Part shown: positions 8,377 through 16,826 of the stretch, in pieces | How the letters are laid out: every line of letters begins with the position of its first letter | How positions within the stretch are numbered: position 1 is the stretch's first letter | Origin: Bacillota bacterium | GTDB lineage: Bacteria; Bacillota; Clostridia; Christensenellales; SZUA-584 | Reading direction: 5' to 3' | DNA: 64,000 nt | NCBI GenBank assembly: GCA_023460085.1 | Contig: JAEWRI010000046.1 | Coordinates: forward strand, 186,001-250,000 | Notes under the pieces: model-generated | The model's database searches: none | Seen by the model: only the letters and a program-made list of their open reading frames with translations | What the model was told of the DNA's origin: nothing | Position numbers and translations under genes: made by a program

Positions 8377-9974
8377 TATTTCATCATACTGTCCTTTAAT
8401 ATCCGATTCAGCGCAAGCGCCAAATACAGCTCGCTGATTTCAGGCAGCTTATCCAGTCCGTCGTAAATCCTCTCCTGAATCTTATGAATCCGATACTGAA
8501 TCGTATTTTTATGAAGAAAAAGAATCTTGCCCGTTAACGTAATATCGCTCTGTGCGTCCAGATAATAAGTGGATATCGTCTTTATCATATCATCGGAGGA
8601 GACTCTCCCGTCCTTGGGGATCATGTCGAGAATCTCCATGTTCTGATTAATGGCGTTCTCGCCGCTGTCGATGATCTTCTTGCATTTATCGGCAAATTTA
8701 ATCTCCGAAAAGGAAAACAGCGTTTTCAGCGGATAGATCTCCCGGGCGGTTGCCAGCGCGCTTTTATTGGCCAGATATGCCTTGCGTATCTTCGTAAGGC
8801 TGTCAAGATTCCGGCATATGGTAACGATTGCGGTCATGTTGTGCTCGCTCAGACGATCGCAAAAATCCTGCGCAGCGTTCATCATTTTGTCGGCGCTGAT
8901 TCCTGTGTCCATTAGTACAATAATATTCCCATCGAATATATCAAAAACCACGGTCCCGCTCATCTGTGAAAACACATTGGAGATCAGACGAGGTACATTC
9001 TTCAGAAATCTCTCTGCCTTGTCTTCACTGGTGGGGCAGATAATCCACATGTTCTGAATATCCTGTATGTGAATGCTGAACAAGGCAGCGATCCGCCTTA
9101 TCTTATAGGGTTCGTCCTTCAATATGGCCCCAACCAATTCGACACGCAGCTTTTCCGAATGGCCTCGATCCCAAAGATTCATGGAAATCTGTATGGTCTC
9201 GCCTATCTGCCGGACCACATCTGGCGATAAGCGCTCTCCCCGCTTGTAAATGACAGTCTGCAGCGGAATGCCGCTGGAGGATTTGATAGAGCAGACATAT
9301 ACGTTATATGTCTCATCATGCAGCTGTACGGTCTCATCGCCATATATCACCTTCCGGTTGGCGAGATAATCCTCCACCGCCAGATTTCTGGGCCATACCG
9401 CCGCATTAAGGGGTTCCCCGGCGGAATCCGCCAGAATAATGGTTGAAAACGTCTTATCGCTGAGCATGCGCATCACTGCGCCCACACTTTGCTGATGCTC
9501 CGGAAACCGGGATACCTGCTCGATGATGTTGTTGACGAAGTCATAATCGAACATGCGGCTTTTCAGTATCGCTTCGGTCACCTCGTATATCACATCGCCA
9601 TACCGCAGGTCCGGCCGATTTTCCGGCATGACAATGATCGGAAACCCCAGTTTGTTTGCAAGCGCCACGATGCGATCATCCACATACGGCAGAATGACAC
9701 CGACATAGAACAGGATAAGACCGGCAACCCTGCCCGCGTTATATTCTTCGATATTCTGGCATTGCTTTTCGACATTATCCTTCACCGCGTAAAATGCGCT
9801 GATCACAATCTCGCTGGCATAGCTGTCAAAATAGACGTCTTTGAATTGGAGGCCCCAGGTATATTCAGAAACGCTGATGGTCGAAACCCGGCGATCAAGC
9901 CCTTCCTTCCCGGCTACGACCTTAGCTCCTTGAAGAGATGGCAATTTAAGGATCTCTGAAATTGTAATACTCAA
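8376..9974 (-). CDS. PucR-family transcriptional regulator
   Basis: A 532-residue cytoplasmic regulator. The N-terminal part (about 1-130) is a PucR-type sensor region with ISEILKLPSLQGAKVVAGKEG and SEYTWGLQF; the last 60 residues form the PucR C-terminal helix-turn-helix, with YLDAQSDITLTGKILFLHKN followed by TIQYRIHKI. Start is TTG at 9974, 7 nt after a run of six Gs; no ATG fits. It is preceded by a good promoter (10070-10098). PucR proteins usually activate adjacent catabolic genes in response to a ligand, so control of the downstream importer, DUF917 and HMG-CoA reductase genes is likely. Confidence 0.88.
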   Translation of the reverse strand: MSITISEILKLPSLQGAKVVAGKEGLDRRVSTISVSEYTWGLQFKDVYFDSYASEIVISAFYAVKDNVEKQCQNIEEYNAGRVAGLILFYVGVILPYVDDRIVALANKLGFPIIVMPENRPDLRYGDVIYEVTEAILKSRMFDYDFVNNIIEQVSRFPEHQQSVGAVMRMLSDKTFSTIILADSAGEPLNAAVWPRNLAVEDYLANRKVIYGDETVQLHDETYNVYVCSIKSSSGIPLQTVIYKRGERLSPDVVRQIGETIQISMNLWDRGHSEKLRVELVGAILKDEPYKIRRIAALFSIHIQDIQNMWIICPTSEDKAERFLKNVPRLISNVFSQMSGTVVFDIFDGNIIVLMDTGISADKMMNAAQDFCDRLSEHNMTAIVTICRNLDSLTKIRKAYLANKSALATAREIYPLKTLFSFSEIKFADKCKKIIDSGENAINQNMEILDMIPKDGRVSSDDMIKTISTYYLDAQSDITLTGKILFLHKNTIQYRIHKIQERIYDGLDKLPEISELYLALALNRILKDSMMK

Positions 9975-10069
9975 ACAAATTCCCCCCTGTGTATGGTAGT
10001 GCCGACCCAAATCCTAATAAAAACGATAAAGGAACGATATATGAGAAATGCTTCATTGCCACGTATTTT

Positions 10070-10098
10070 ATCCTAAACGCGGCCCGCCGCATTGTCAA
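10070..10098 (-). promoter_or_regulatory. Sigma-70-type promoter of the PucR-type gene
   Basis: On the minus strand a perfect -35 TTGACA (10093-10098), 17-nt spacer and TAGGAT (10070-10075) precede the TTG start by about 95 nt. Confidence 0.65.
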
Positions 10099-10099
10099 G

Positions 10100-10116
10100 T
10101 CGGCATATTTTGCCGA
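10100..10116. promoter_or_regulatory. Palindrome TCGGCA-N5-TGCCGA beside the PucR-gene -35
   Basis: Perfect 6-bp arms 1 bp upstream of the -35 box, a position typical of an activator or autoregulatory site. Together with the promoters it accounts for much of the 380-bp gene-free stretch 9975-10354, in which I see no gene. Confidence 0.45.
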
Positions 10117-10208
10117 ATACGAACGGGAAGGCAATACAACCATCTTGTTCGCCAAAACAAACAGAAATTCCTTTTATTTGCTGACCGTAATTCACTGAAT
10201 ACCCGCCC

Positions 10209-10253
10209 TTGAAACCGCAGTGATAAAACGGTATACTACTTGAACAATACCGT
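10209..10253 (+). promoter_or_regulatory. Esterase promoter with overlapping inverted repeat
   Basis: TTGAAA (10209-10214), 17-nt spacer and TATACT (10232-10237). ACGGTAT (10228-10234) and ATACCGT (10247-10253) are exact inverted repeats straddling the -10 box and start site, as expected for a repressor operator. Confidence 0.6.
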
Positions 10254-10354
10254 GAAAATACGCGGCCGCATTATGCGGGGAGAGCATTCTCTACGTACCC
10301 GAAAAGACGAAACAGTATGGGCTGAAGCATATAAATTCTGTACAGGAGGCAGCT

Positions 10355-11128
10355 ATGGCATTTATACAATGCAACTTTTTTTCTAAAACACTGCGTATGA
10401 ATACAAATATAACCGTCATCATCCCTTCGTACGATCTTTTTGGCTGGAGTATTTCGCCCGGGATGAAGTTCAAAACCGTATACCTGTTTCACGGATCAAG
10501 CGGGGACTGCTATGACTGGGTTGTCAAAACACGAATAGAACAGTACGCGCAGGCGAGGAAGCTTGCGATAGTGATGCCTTCGGTGGAGAACAGCTATTAT
10601 CAGAACATGCATCGCGGAGAGAAGTACCTGTCATTCCTGACGGAAGAGCTTATCGATTTTACGCGCACGGTATTCCCATTGTCCGATCAGCGCGAGGATA
10701 CCTATACGGCGGGGCTGTCGATGGGAGGGTACGGCGCGCTGAAGGTAGCGCTCTCCAAACCGGAACAATACGCCAAGGCGGCCAGCCTTTCTGGTTCGGT
10801 AGATCTGGCATTCCTGCTTAAGGACTATGACGGCAATGAAGTGGATCCCTTCCGCCTCTTTGATATCTTTGCAGACCCCGCACGCGTAGAAGGTACGGAC
10901 GCGGACATTATTCATCTGATCGAAAAGCTAGGGGAGGAGCGCAGACCGCTGCCGGAGCTCTTTTTAAGCTGCGGAACAGAGGACTTTTTATACCCCTGTC
11001 ATTTGAGCGCAAAAGAAAAGCTTCGGAATATCAATGTTTCCGCGCATATCGAGGAGCATCCGGGCGCTCATACATGGGACTACTGGGATGTGCACATACA
11101 GCATGCGCTGGACTGGATTGTCGGCTGA
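10355..11128 (+). CDS. Alpha/beta-hydrolase esterase (tributyrin esterase/esterase D-like)
   Basis: A 257-residue cytoplasmic serine esterase; there is no signal peptide. The nucleophile motif GLSMGGYGA lies near residue 120, an oxyanion-hole region LFHGSSGDCYDW near 46, an acid candidate in CGTEDFLYP near 210, and the His candidate in HPGAHTWDYW near 236. Length and motifs match the small EstA-type esterases that cleave short acyl esters. The ATG follows AGGAGGCAGCT. It has its own promoter with an apparent operator and lies upstream of the MobA-like gene in the same direction. The natural substrate is unknown. Confidence 0.85.
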   Translation: MAFIQCNFFSKTLRMNTNITVIIPSYDLFGWSISPGMKFKTVYLFHGSSGDCYDWVVKTRIEQYAQARKLAIVMPSVENSYYQNMHRGEKYLSFLTEELIDFTRTVFPLSDQREDTYTAGLSMGGYGALKVALSKPEQYAKAASLSGSVDLAFLLKDYDGNEVDPFRLFDIFADPARVEGTDADIIHLIEKLGEERRPLPELFLSCGTEDFLYPCHLSAKEKLRNINVSAHIEEHPGAHTWDYWDVHIQHALDWIVG

Positions 11129-11180
11129 ACCCGGGGGCGCCGCACCGGTGTGCCAGCACCGCGTGATGGGGGGGCAGGAT

Positions 11181-11816
11181 ATGGAAGAGCCTGGGTCTAT
11201 CCGAGATCAGGATAAGGGAGGGCGGTTTGGATCGGCTGTAGTCCTCTGCGGCGGGAAGAGCAGCAGGGCCGGCTTCGATAAGCAGCTGCTGACTATGGAC
11301 GGTATGCCGATTGCGCTTGCCATTGCAAACCGCCTTAATGCAGTTTTCAGTGATATCATTCTGGTCACAAATCGGCCAGATCTATACTCCGATCCGCGTT
11401 TTACGGTTACAGAAGATATTATTCGAAACGTGGGGCCGCTGGGAGGACTGCATGCAGGGCTGATGAGTGCGCGCAACGACATGGTGTTTCTCACCGCCTG
11501 TGATATGCCGAATGTGTGTATTCCGTACATTGAGTGGATGAAACGTCGCATTCTCGAAAAAGAACCGAACTGTAACGTGGCGGTTGTAAAAAGAATGAAT
11601 GGGCATACGGAGCCCTTTAACGGCTTTTATTCCCGCGACGCAATTCCGGTTATTGAGCGGGCAGCGGGCAGAAAGGAATATAAACTCACCGGCATTTATG
11701 ATATGCTCCGCATCTTCTATGTGTCCGAAACGGATATGGAGAATTTTGGCTGCACGGAAAAGTTATTCCGGAATATGAACTGGCCCGATGAGATCAAGCC
11801 ATTTATTTCGGAATAG
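11181..11816 (+). CDS. mobA: MobA-like molybdenum cofactor guanylyltransferase
   Basis: A 211-residue nucleotidyltransferase. The N-terminal VVLCGGKSSRAGFDKQLL is the GGxSxRxGxDK nucleotide-binding signature; VGPLGGLHAGL and FLTACDMPNV (metal-binding Asp) follow in the order found in MobA. MobA adds GMP to molybdopterin. The GGXS signature has extra residues compared with the canonical form, and no other molybdenum cofactor gene is visible, so a related NTP transferase is possible. The ATG at 11181 follows GGGGGGGCAGGAT; the frame is open further upstream into the esterase gene, but those starts are unnecessary. It lies 52 nt after the esterase stop and probably shares its transcript. Confidence 0.78.
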   Translation: MEEPGSIRDQDKGGRFGSAVVLCGGKSSRAGFDKQLLTMDGMPIALAIANRLNAVFSDIILVTNRPDLYSDPRFTVTEDIIRNVGPLGGLHAGLMSARNDMVFLTACDMPNVCIPYIEWMKRRILEKEPNCNVAVVKRMNGHTEPFNGFYSRDAIPVIERAAGRKEYKLTGIYDMLRIFYVSETDMENFGCTEKLFRNMNWPDEIKPFISE

Positions 11817-11851
11817 GCCGGCTTCGGCATGAGCAAGACAAACCGGGAGAC

Positions 11852-11938
11852 TGCCCGAAACGCGGGCAAAACAGCGAAAATAAAGGTGCAGACGCATATA
11901 CCCGAAACAGCCTCCCTCCAGAGGGCGGCAGAGGCTGT
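11852..11938. terminator. Two stem-loops between converging genes, possible terminators
   Basis: TGCCCG-N5-CGGGCA (11852-11868) and ACAGCCTC-N16-GAGGCTGT (11907-11938) lie between the MobA-like and UroD-like genes, which converge. Neither has a strong T-run, so termination is only suggested by position. Confidence 0.35.
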
Positions 11939-11973
11939 CACGAGTACATATTCCGTTTTACCGCTAAATCATG

Positions 11974-13098
11974 CTAAACCGTGTATTCTTTTGCGGCCCT
12001 GTACATTTCAATCACATTCTCTGGCGGCACATCCGCCTGAATATCATGAACCGCCGCAAGAATATATCCCGAGGGGCCCAGGTCATCGATGCGGCGCTTT
12101 ACCTCATCCCGAACCTCCTGCACCGAACCCTTAGGAAGGACTTTGTTGGTATCAATTGCGCCCAGAAAGCATAACCGGTCCCCGAATCGTTCCTTTAACA
12201 TTCTGGTATCCATGTCATTTGCGTTGACCTGAATGGGATTCAGGATATCCACTCCAATCTCGATTAAGTCCTCGATCAGCGGGGTAACGCTGCCACAAGA
12301 ATGATAAAGCAATTTCGCTTTCGTTTTGCTTTTAATGAATTTAAAGTATTCCTTTTGATACGGCTTTACGATATTTCTGTACACCAGCGGAGACACCAGC
12401 GTCGATTGCGTGCTGGCCAGATCATCGCCAACAAAAACGACATCGAGATATTCTCCCACTTCGTTCAGATACGCCTCATACCGTTTGCTTTGATAGGCCA
12501 GCATCTGCTCGAGGATATAGCATGCGATATCTTCGTTAATCATTAAATCCATCAAGAAGTTTTCAAAGCCCCTCAAATAGTGTGCGGGCTCGAATATCCC
12601 CGTATTCACCATATCTCCGACGATGGCATACCGGTTCTCTTCTTTCAATTTTCTGGCCTTTTCGCGCAGCCCTTCGACAACCTTTGGATTCACCGGGTCC
12701 GGCCATTCGTACTTGTCTTTAATTTCCGCCAGCGTTTCCATGCCCGCCAGCGGGTTCTCTACCATGTCGAAATAAAGACCGTCCTCCGGCATTAAATACT
12801 TGATACCGAAATTATCGTAATAGCTGTTCTCGTCAATTACCCTTTTGGGATAGTACTGCGGCTTCGCCGGTACGCCCCGGGTATCCGTATCGAGGAGCCG
12901 CAGTACCTCTTCATCAATTACGCTTAACTGAAAATCTTCCATGTACAAAACATCGGGCTGGGTGATGCCCAGCAGTTTCTTCACCCCGCCGTATCCTTTT
13001 TTCGCGATGGTGGTACAATTGGTGGAACCAAATTCCGAAGGAATCTTATCCGGCACTTTAAAATTGATGGTCGCCAGCACACGCTCTCTTGGTGTCAT
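11974..13098 (-). CDS. Uroporphyrinogen decarboxylase-fold protein (UroD/MtaA-like)
   Basis: A 374-residue protein of the URO-D superfamily, which includes haem-pathway decarboxylases and cobamide-linked methyltransferases (MtaA, CmuA). Visible signatures are an N-terminal MTPRERVLATINFKVPDKIP, YHSCGSVTPLIEDLIEIGVD and LNPIQVNANDMD. The conserved H-S-C-G segment is typical of the zinc-dependent methyltransferase-like branch rather than HemE. ATG after GAGGAGGAG. It lies 49 nt after a zinc alcohol dehydrogenase gene. UroD-like proteins of unknown function are frequent in sugar-catabolic clusters of this kind; haem synthesis genes are not seen nearby. Confidence 0.85.
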   Translation of the reverse strand: MTPRERVLATINFKVPDKIPSEFGSTNCTTIAKKGYGGVKKLLGITQPDVLYMEDFQLSVIDEEVLRLLDTDTRGVPAKPQYYPKRVIDENSYYDNFGIKYLMPEDGLYFDMVENPLAGMETLAEIKDKYEWPDPVNPKVVEGLREKARKLKEENRYAIVGDMVNTGIFEPAHYLRGFENFLMDLMINEDIACYILEQMLAYQSKRYEAYLNEVGEYLDVVFVGDDLASTQSTLVSPLVYRNIVKPYQKEYFKFIKSKTKAKLLYHSCGSVTPLIEDLIEIGVDILNPIQVNANDMDTRMLKERFGDRLCFLGAIDTNKVLPKGSVQEVRDEVKRRIDDLGPSGYILAAVHDIQADVPPENVIEMYRAAKEYTV

Positions 13099-13147
13099 GT
13101 TCTCCTCCTCAACTCGTAAATAGTATCCTCAGCGCCAATCCGCTCTG

Positions 13148-14182
13148 TTACGGCCGCTGATCTTCGTCCATTACGATGATCACTTTCATCGCTTTGTCTT
13201 TCTGCTCTTCAATGATATGATAGGCTCTCGTGTATTCGCTGAATGGCACATGATCCGTGATCAGCGAGTCAAATTCTATCAGACCCGCTTCAGCCAGTTC
13301 GATTGCCTTTTGATAATCCTCCACACGATACATGGCCGTTCCAACCAGAGTCAGCTCGTGATCCTGAATTAGCGCCGCGTTCATATTTGCCAAATCTCCG
13401 AACACGCCGACCACCACAATATAGCTCCCTTTGCGTGCATATTCAATGGCCTGGTTCATCGTGGAGTTGATACCCACGCATTCAAAAATGACATCCGCGC
13501 CGTCCTGCCCAAAGCAGCTGTGAATCGCCTCTTTCAAATCAGCCTGTTCCGGGTTCACCGTTTTTAACCCCACCTTGCGGGCTGTTTCCAGCCGGTACTC
13601 GCTGACTTCGGAGATGAGTACTTTGTCTGCGCCCATCGCCTTGGCGGTCTGGGCCACCATGTTTCCAATGGTTCCGCCGCCCAAGACGAGCACACCTTTT
13701 CCCTTCACATCCCCATAACGCCTTACGGCATGCACCGCCACCGCCAGCGGTTCAATCATGGAGCCATGGTCCCAGCTGAGTGTATCCGGCAGTTTCAGCG
13801 CCTTCGCTGCCTCCGTCACAAAGTACTCGCTGGCCATGCCCGTCGTCTGAAACCCCATTACCTTCAGCACTTCACAATCGTTGTACATTCCGTGCGTGCA
13901 GGGATAGCACCTGCCGCAGACCACCTGAGGCTGTATCGTTACCTTATCCCCCGGTTTAAAATCCGCTACATCCTTTCCCGCTTCGATTACTTCAGCAGAT
14001 ATCTCGTGACCCTGTACCACCGGATAACGGGTGAACGGGTGCTTGCCATGCCAGACGTGAATATCCGAACCGCATACGCCGATGCGCTTCAGTTTCACTT
14101 TTATCTGATCCGGGCCGACCGCAGCCACGTCTATGTCCCGATAGATAATTTCACCGGGTTTTGTCATTACTGCTTGAATCAT
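13148..14182 (-). CDS. Zinc-dependent medium-chain alcohol/polyol dehydrogenase
   Basis: A 344-residue MDR enzyme oxidising a secondary alcohol or polyol with NAD(P). Catalytic zinc ligands are in GVCGSDIH (Cys near 37) and VQGHE (His/Glu near 58); the structural zinc motif CGRCYPCTHGMYNDC follows at about 89; the Rossmann motif VLGGGTIGNMVAQTAK is near 166. The overall pattern is that of sorbitol/xylitol/threonine dehydrogenases. ATG after GAGAGGAG. Its location downstream of a sugar importer, a mannitol-type dehydrogenase and a fructokinase-type kinase suggests a hexitol or pentitol substrate. A terminator separates it from the kinase gene, so it may have its own promoter. Confidence 0.9.
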   Translation of the reverse strand: MIQAVMTKPGEIIYRDIDVAAVGPDQIKVKLKRIGVCGSDIHVWHGKHPFTRYPVVQGHEISAEVIEAGKDVADFKPGDKVTIQPQVVCGRCYPCTHGMYNDCEVLKVMGFQTTGMASEYFVTEAAKALKLPDTLSWDHGSMIEPLAVAVHAVRRYGDVKGKGVLVLGGGTIGNMVAQTAKAMGADKVLISEVSEYRLETARKVGLKTVNPEQADLKEAIHSCFGQDGADVIFECVGINSTMNQAIEYARKGSYIVVVGVFGDLANMNAALIQDHELTLVGTAMYRVEDYQKAIELAEAGLIEFDSLITDHVPFSEYTRAYHIIEEQKDKAMKVIIVMDEDQRP

Positions 14183-14336
14183 GATGTGCTCCTCTCTATG
14201 ATTGCATTCAATTCTGTAAAGTTATATGAAGGCTGCAGCGCTTTCAGCCATTTGGACGCCCCGGGTTCACCGCGACGACTTTTCGCCGTATGTAATTCAA
14301 TATACAAGGCGGAAGGCGTGCGTCCGCTCACCCCGG

Positions 14337-14377
14337 AAAAAGGAATACCCGAGTAACAAATTTTCATCGGGCATTCC
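14337..14377 (-). terminator. Rho-independent terminator on the PfkB stop codon
   Basis: On the minus strand 14377-14367 pairs with 14352-14342 as an 11-bp stem with one G-U pair and a 14-nt loop, followed at once by five Us (14341-14337). It overlaps the kinase stop codon and should end most transcripts of the importer-dehydrogenase-kinase operon. Confidence 0.8.
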
Positions 14378-15338
14378 GCTTAATCAAGCCCAGAATTTCG
14401 CCCAGCGCCGGCATCGCGGGAATGGCGCCGTTCTTTGAGGTCGATAACCCGCCGGCAGCATTGGAAAATGTCAGCGCCTTATATAACGATTCTTCGTCCG
14501 GATTATCCAGATCAACACCGCCGGATAGTACCTGATATAAAAACGCTCCCCAAAACGTATCGCCCGCGCCCACAGTGTCCACGGTCTCCACGTCAAAGCC
14601 CCGGGCAGTCACCGTATTTCTTCCGAAGGTTGCTTTGCATCCTCTCCGGCCCATGGTTACCACCAGCAATTTCAGCGCATACTGCCTGAACAGACGCGTC
14701 AGCGCGCTGTCGATATCGCCCGTTTGAGTTAAAAAAACCAGCTCCTCTTCTGAAACCTTTACAATATCACAATATTGCAGCGCGTTCAGAATTACCTCCC
14801 TGGCTTCCGGCAAACTGTCCCACAGCAGTTCCCTCAGGTTGGGGTCGCAGGAGATAAGCGCACCCTGCTTTTTCGCCTGCCTTACTGTAAACAAGGTGGT
14901 TTCCCTGGCGGGCTCTGTCGTCATGGAGACAGAACCAAAATGGAATACTCGTGCCGACGATAAAAGCGCTTCGTCGATCTCCTCCGGCATAATCATACAG
15001 TCCGCGGTTTGTCGACGGTAAAAACTGAATGACCTGTCACCGCTTTGATCAAGCGACACAAATGCCAGCGTCGTAGGGTACAGATCGGACAAAATCAACG
15101 ACGACGTATCAATGCCGCTGTCCTTCAGCGTAGAGTGAAGCATTTTCCCAAAAACATCATTTCCGACTTTTCCGATGAAAGCGGTATTCAACCCCAGTTT
15201 GGACGCGCAGGCCAGAACATTGGCAGGTGCGCCGCCCGGACACCCGGTGAAATTGAGCCTGCCGGGTTCCTGATGAAATGACGGTACAAAATCGATCAGA
15301 CATTCGCCGATAGCGGCAATATCGATGTGTTTTTGCAT
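14364..15338 (-). CDS. PfkB-family carbohydrate kinase, fructokinase-like
   Basis: A 324-residue ribokinase-fold kinase. Both PfkB signatures are visible: the N-terminal GGAPANVLACASKLG region and the C-terminal DTVGAGDTFWGAFL with the catalytic Asp. IGECLIDFVP at the N-terminus and PTTLAFVSL are typical of fructokinases that form fructose 6-phosphate. ATG at 15338 has GGAGA in front, inside the end of the upstream gene, and begins 2 nt before that gene's stop is cleared, so the genes are coupled; the longer frame is not needed. Next to a mannitol/fructuronate-type dehydrogenase, fructose is the most economical substrate, but ketogluconate-type sugars cannot be excluded. Confidence 0.88.
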   Translation of the reverse strand: MQKHIDIAAIGECLIDFVPSFHQEPGRLNFTGCPGGAPANVLACASKLGLNTAFIGKVGNDVFGKMLHSTLKDSGIDTSSLILSDLYPTTLAFVSLDQSGDRSFSFYRRQTADCMIMPEEIDEALLSSARVFHFGSVSMTTEPARETTLFTVRQAKKQGALISCDPNLRELLWDSLPEAREVILNALQYCDIVKVSEEELVFLTQTGDIDSALTRLFRQYALKLLVVTMGRRGCKATFGRNTVTARGFDVETVDTVGAGDTFWGAFLYQVLSGGVDLDNPDEESLYKALTFSNAAGGLSTSKNGAIPAMPALGEILGLIKRNAR

Positions 15339-15340
15339 GC

Positions 15341-16789
15341 TTATCGGTCTCCAATCAGCTCTTCGATTGTTGCCAGAATACCGGCTGCCGCAACCCGCTG
15401 GCAAAGCTCCAGATATCCTTCGACAAAACGGACCGATGCGTCGAGCGGTAACCCGGAAAGGCAGGACAGCCCCAGAAAATCCAGGGGATCGTCGCTGTCT
15501 ATCAGCCGCCTGTCATTCTCCGAAAGGCCCGGATCGTCCACCCTGTAAGCAGCTCCCGCGTCGTCCCTGCCGCGCTTCAGGTACAGCCGGTACGCAGCCA
15601 CCAGAAAGGCAATCCGCTTCATATCCGCATCCGCCTTCAGCATGGCGGAAACCGTGGGTACCATATAGACGGGAATCTTGTTGGATGCGTCAAAGCACAG
15701 TCTGGAAAGCTGATCGCTGACCGCCTTGTTACCCAGCCGTTCCATAAAAGTCGTCTTGTACACCTCGAAGTCGGTGTTGGGAGGCGGCACCAAATACGGG
15801 GTCACGTCGGAATCCATGTACTGCCGTAAATAGATCGCGATTCGCTCATCCCTTACGGCTTCGTCCACCTTCCGGTATCCCGCCAGAAAGCCCGGAAAAG
15901 ACAGCATCTGATGCGTGGAATTCACAAAGCCCAATTTCATAGACTCGTACTTCGAAACATCCTCTGTAAATTCAACGCCCACTCGCTCCCACGCCGGCCT
16001 GCCCGCCGGAAAATCATCCTCTATTACCCATTGCACATAGTCTTCACAGTATACCGGAACAACGTCCTCACATCCGTTCATCGCTTTCAGCATTTGGATA
16101 TCGCCCTTGAGGGTGGCCGGCGTGATGCGATCCACCATGGAGTTGGGAAAGCGGATGTTATCAATCGCCCACCGGAACAGCCGCTCGTCCGCCCTTTCAA
16201 AAAAGGCAAGGAAGGAATCGCGGCAGACCGCACCGTTATGAGGCAGGTTGTCGCAGCTGAGAATCGTGAGCGGACCCGCGTGTGCAGACATCCTCCTGCG
16301 CAGCCCAGCCGCAACATATCCAAATACCGTCCTCGGCCGCTCGGGGAACCTCAGATCGTGGAGAATATCCTCATTGGAGAAGTCAAACTTGCGGCTCTTC
16401 CTGTCGAGGTTATATCCTCCCTCGGTGATGGTCAGCGAGATTATTCTTGTGCTCGGGTTGGCGGCCTTGTTGATAATCGCCGCGGCGTCCTCCATCCCCC
16501 AAAGCAATTCCACCATGGAGCCGATGCGATGATACTCGTCAAGCCCCGTACGGCCCCGAACCGTCAGGCCATAGCAGCCGTCCTGCTTCTTCAGGCCCCG
16601 AAAAACAGGCTCGTCCTTCTCCAGTATCATCGCGCCGCAAATACCCCAGTTCTTCTGATCGGAGTCCGCCAGCAGCTGGTTGGTGTAATATTCCTGATGC
16701 GCCCTGTGAAAATTTCCGACTCCGAAATGCAGGATACCCGATGCAATTTCGTCGCGGTCATAGCCCAGCTCGAAAGATTTAATGCCCAC
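15341..16789 (-). CDS. Mannitol/fructuronate-type long-chain polyol dehydrogenase
   Basis: A 482-residue NAD-dependent oxidoreductase of the mannitol dehydrogenase family (MtlK/UxuB type). Motifs: GVGNFHRAHQ near residue 23 (dinucleotide binding), TITEGGY near 120, SCDNLPHNG near 183 and FPNSMVDRITP near 218, then the C-terminal domain with KLGFVNSTHQMLSF containing the catalytic Lys and Asn/His. Start is GTG at 16789 with GGAGAC and AAAGGA upstream; an ATG nearby is out of frame. With the fructokinase-like gene immediately downstream, mannitol or another hexitol to fructose is more likely than fructuronate reduction, since no uxuA or uxaC is visible. Confidence 0.88.
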   Translation of the reverse strand: MGIKSFELGYDRDEIASGILHFGVGNFHRAHQEYYTNQLLADSDQKNWGICGAMILEKDEPVFRGLKKQDGCYGLTVRGRTGLDEYHRIGSMVELLWGMEDAAAIINKAANPSTRIISLTITEGGYNLDRKSRKFDFSNEDILHDLRFPERPRTVFGYVAAGLRRRMSAHAGPLTILSCDNLPHNGAVCRDSFLAFFERADERLFRWAIDNIRFPNSMVDRITPATLKGDIQMLKAMNGCEDVVPVYCEDYVQWVIEDDFPAGRPAWERVGVEFTEDVSKYESMKLGFVNSTHQMLSFPGFLAGYRKVDEAVRDERIAIYLRQYMDSDVTPYLVPPPNTDFEVYKTTFMERLGNKAVSDQLSRLCFDASNKIPVYMVPTVSAMLKADADMKRIAFLVAAYRLYLKRGRDDAGAAYRVDDPGLSENDRRLIDSDDPLDFLGLSCLSGLPLDASVRFVEGYLELCQRVAAAGILATIEELIGDR

Positions 16790-16826
16790 TGTCTCCCATT
16801 CCTTTACGATGTTGTTCGTCTCCGGC

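Noticed and set aside
11829..12134. A 101-codon frame between the MobA-like and UroD-like genes
   Set aside because: It overlaps the end of the UroD-like gene and has no ribosome binding site; the protein looks random.
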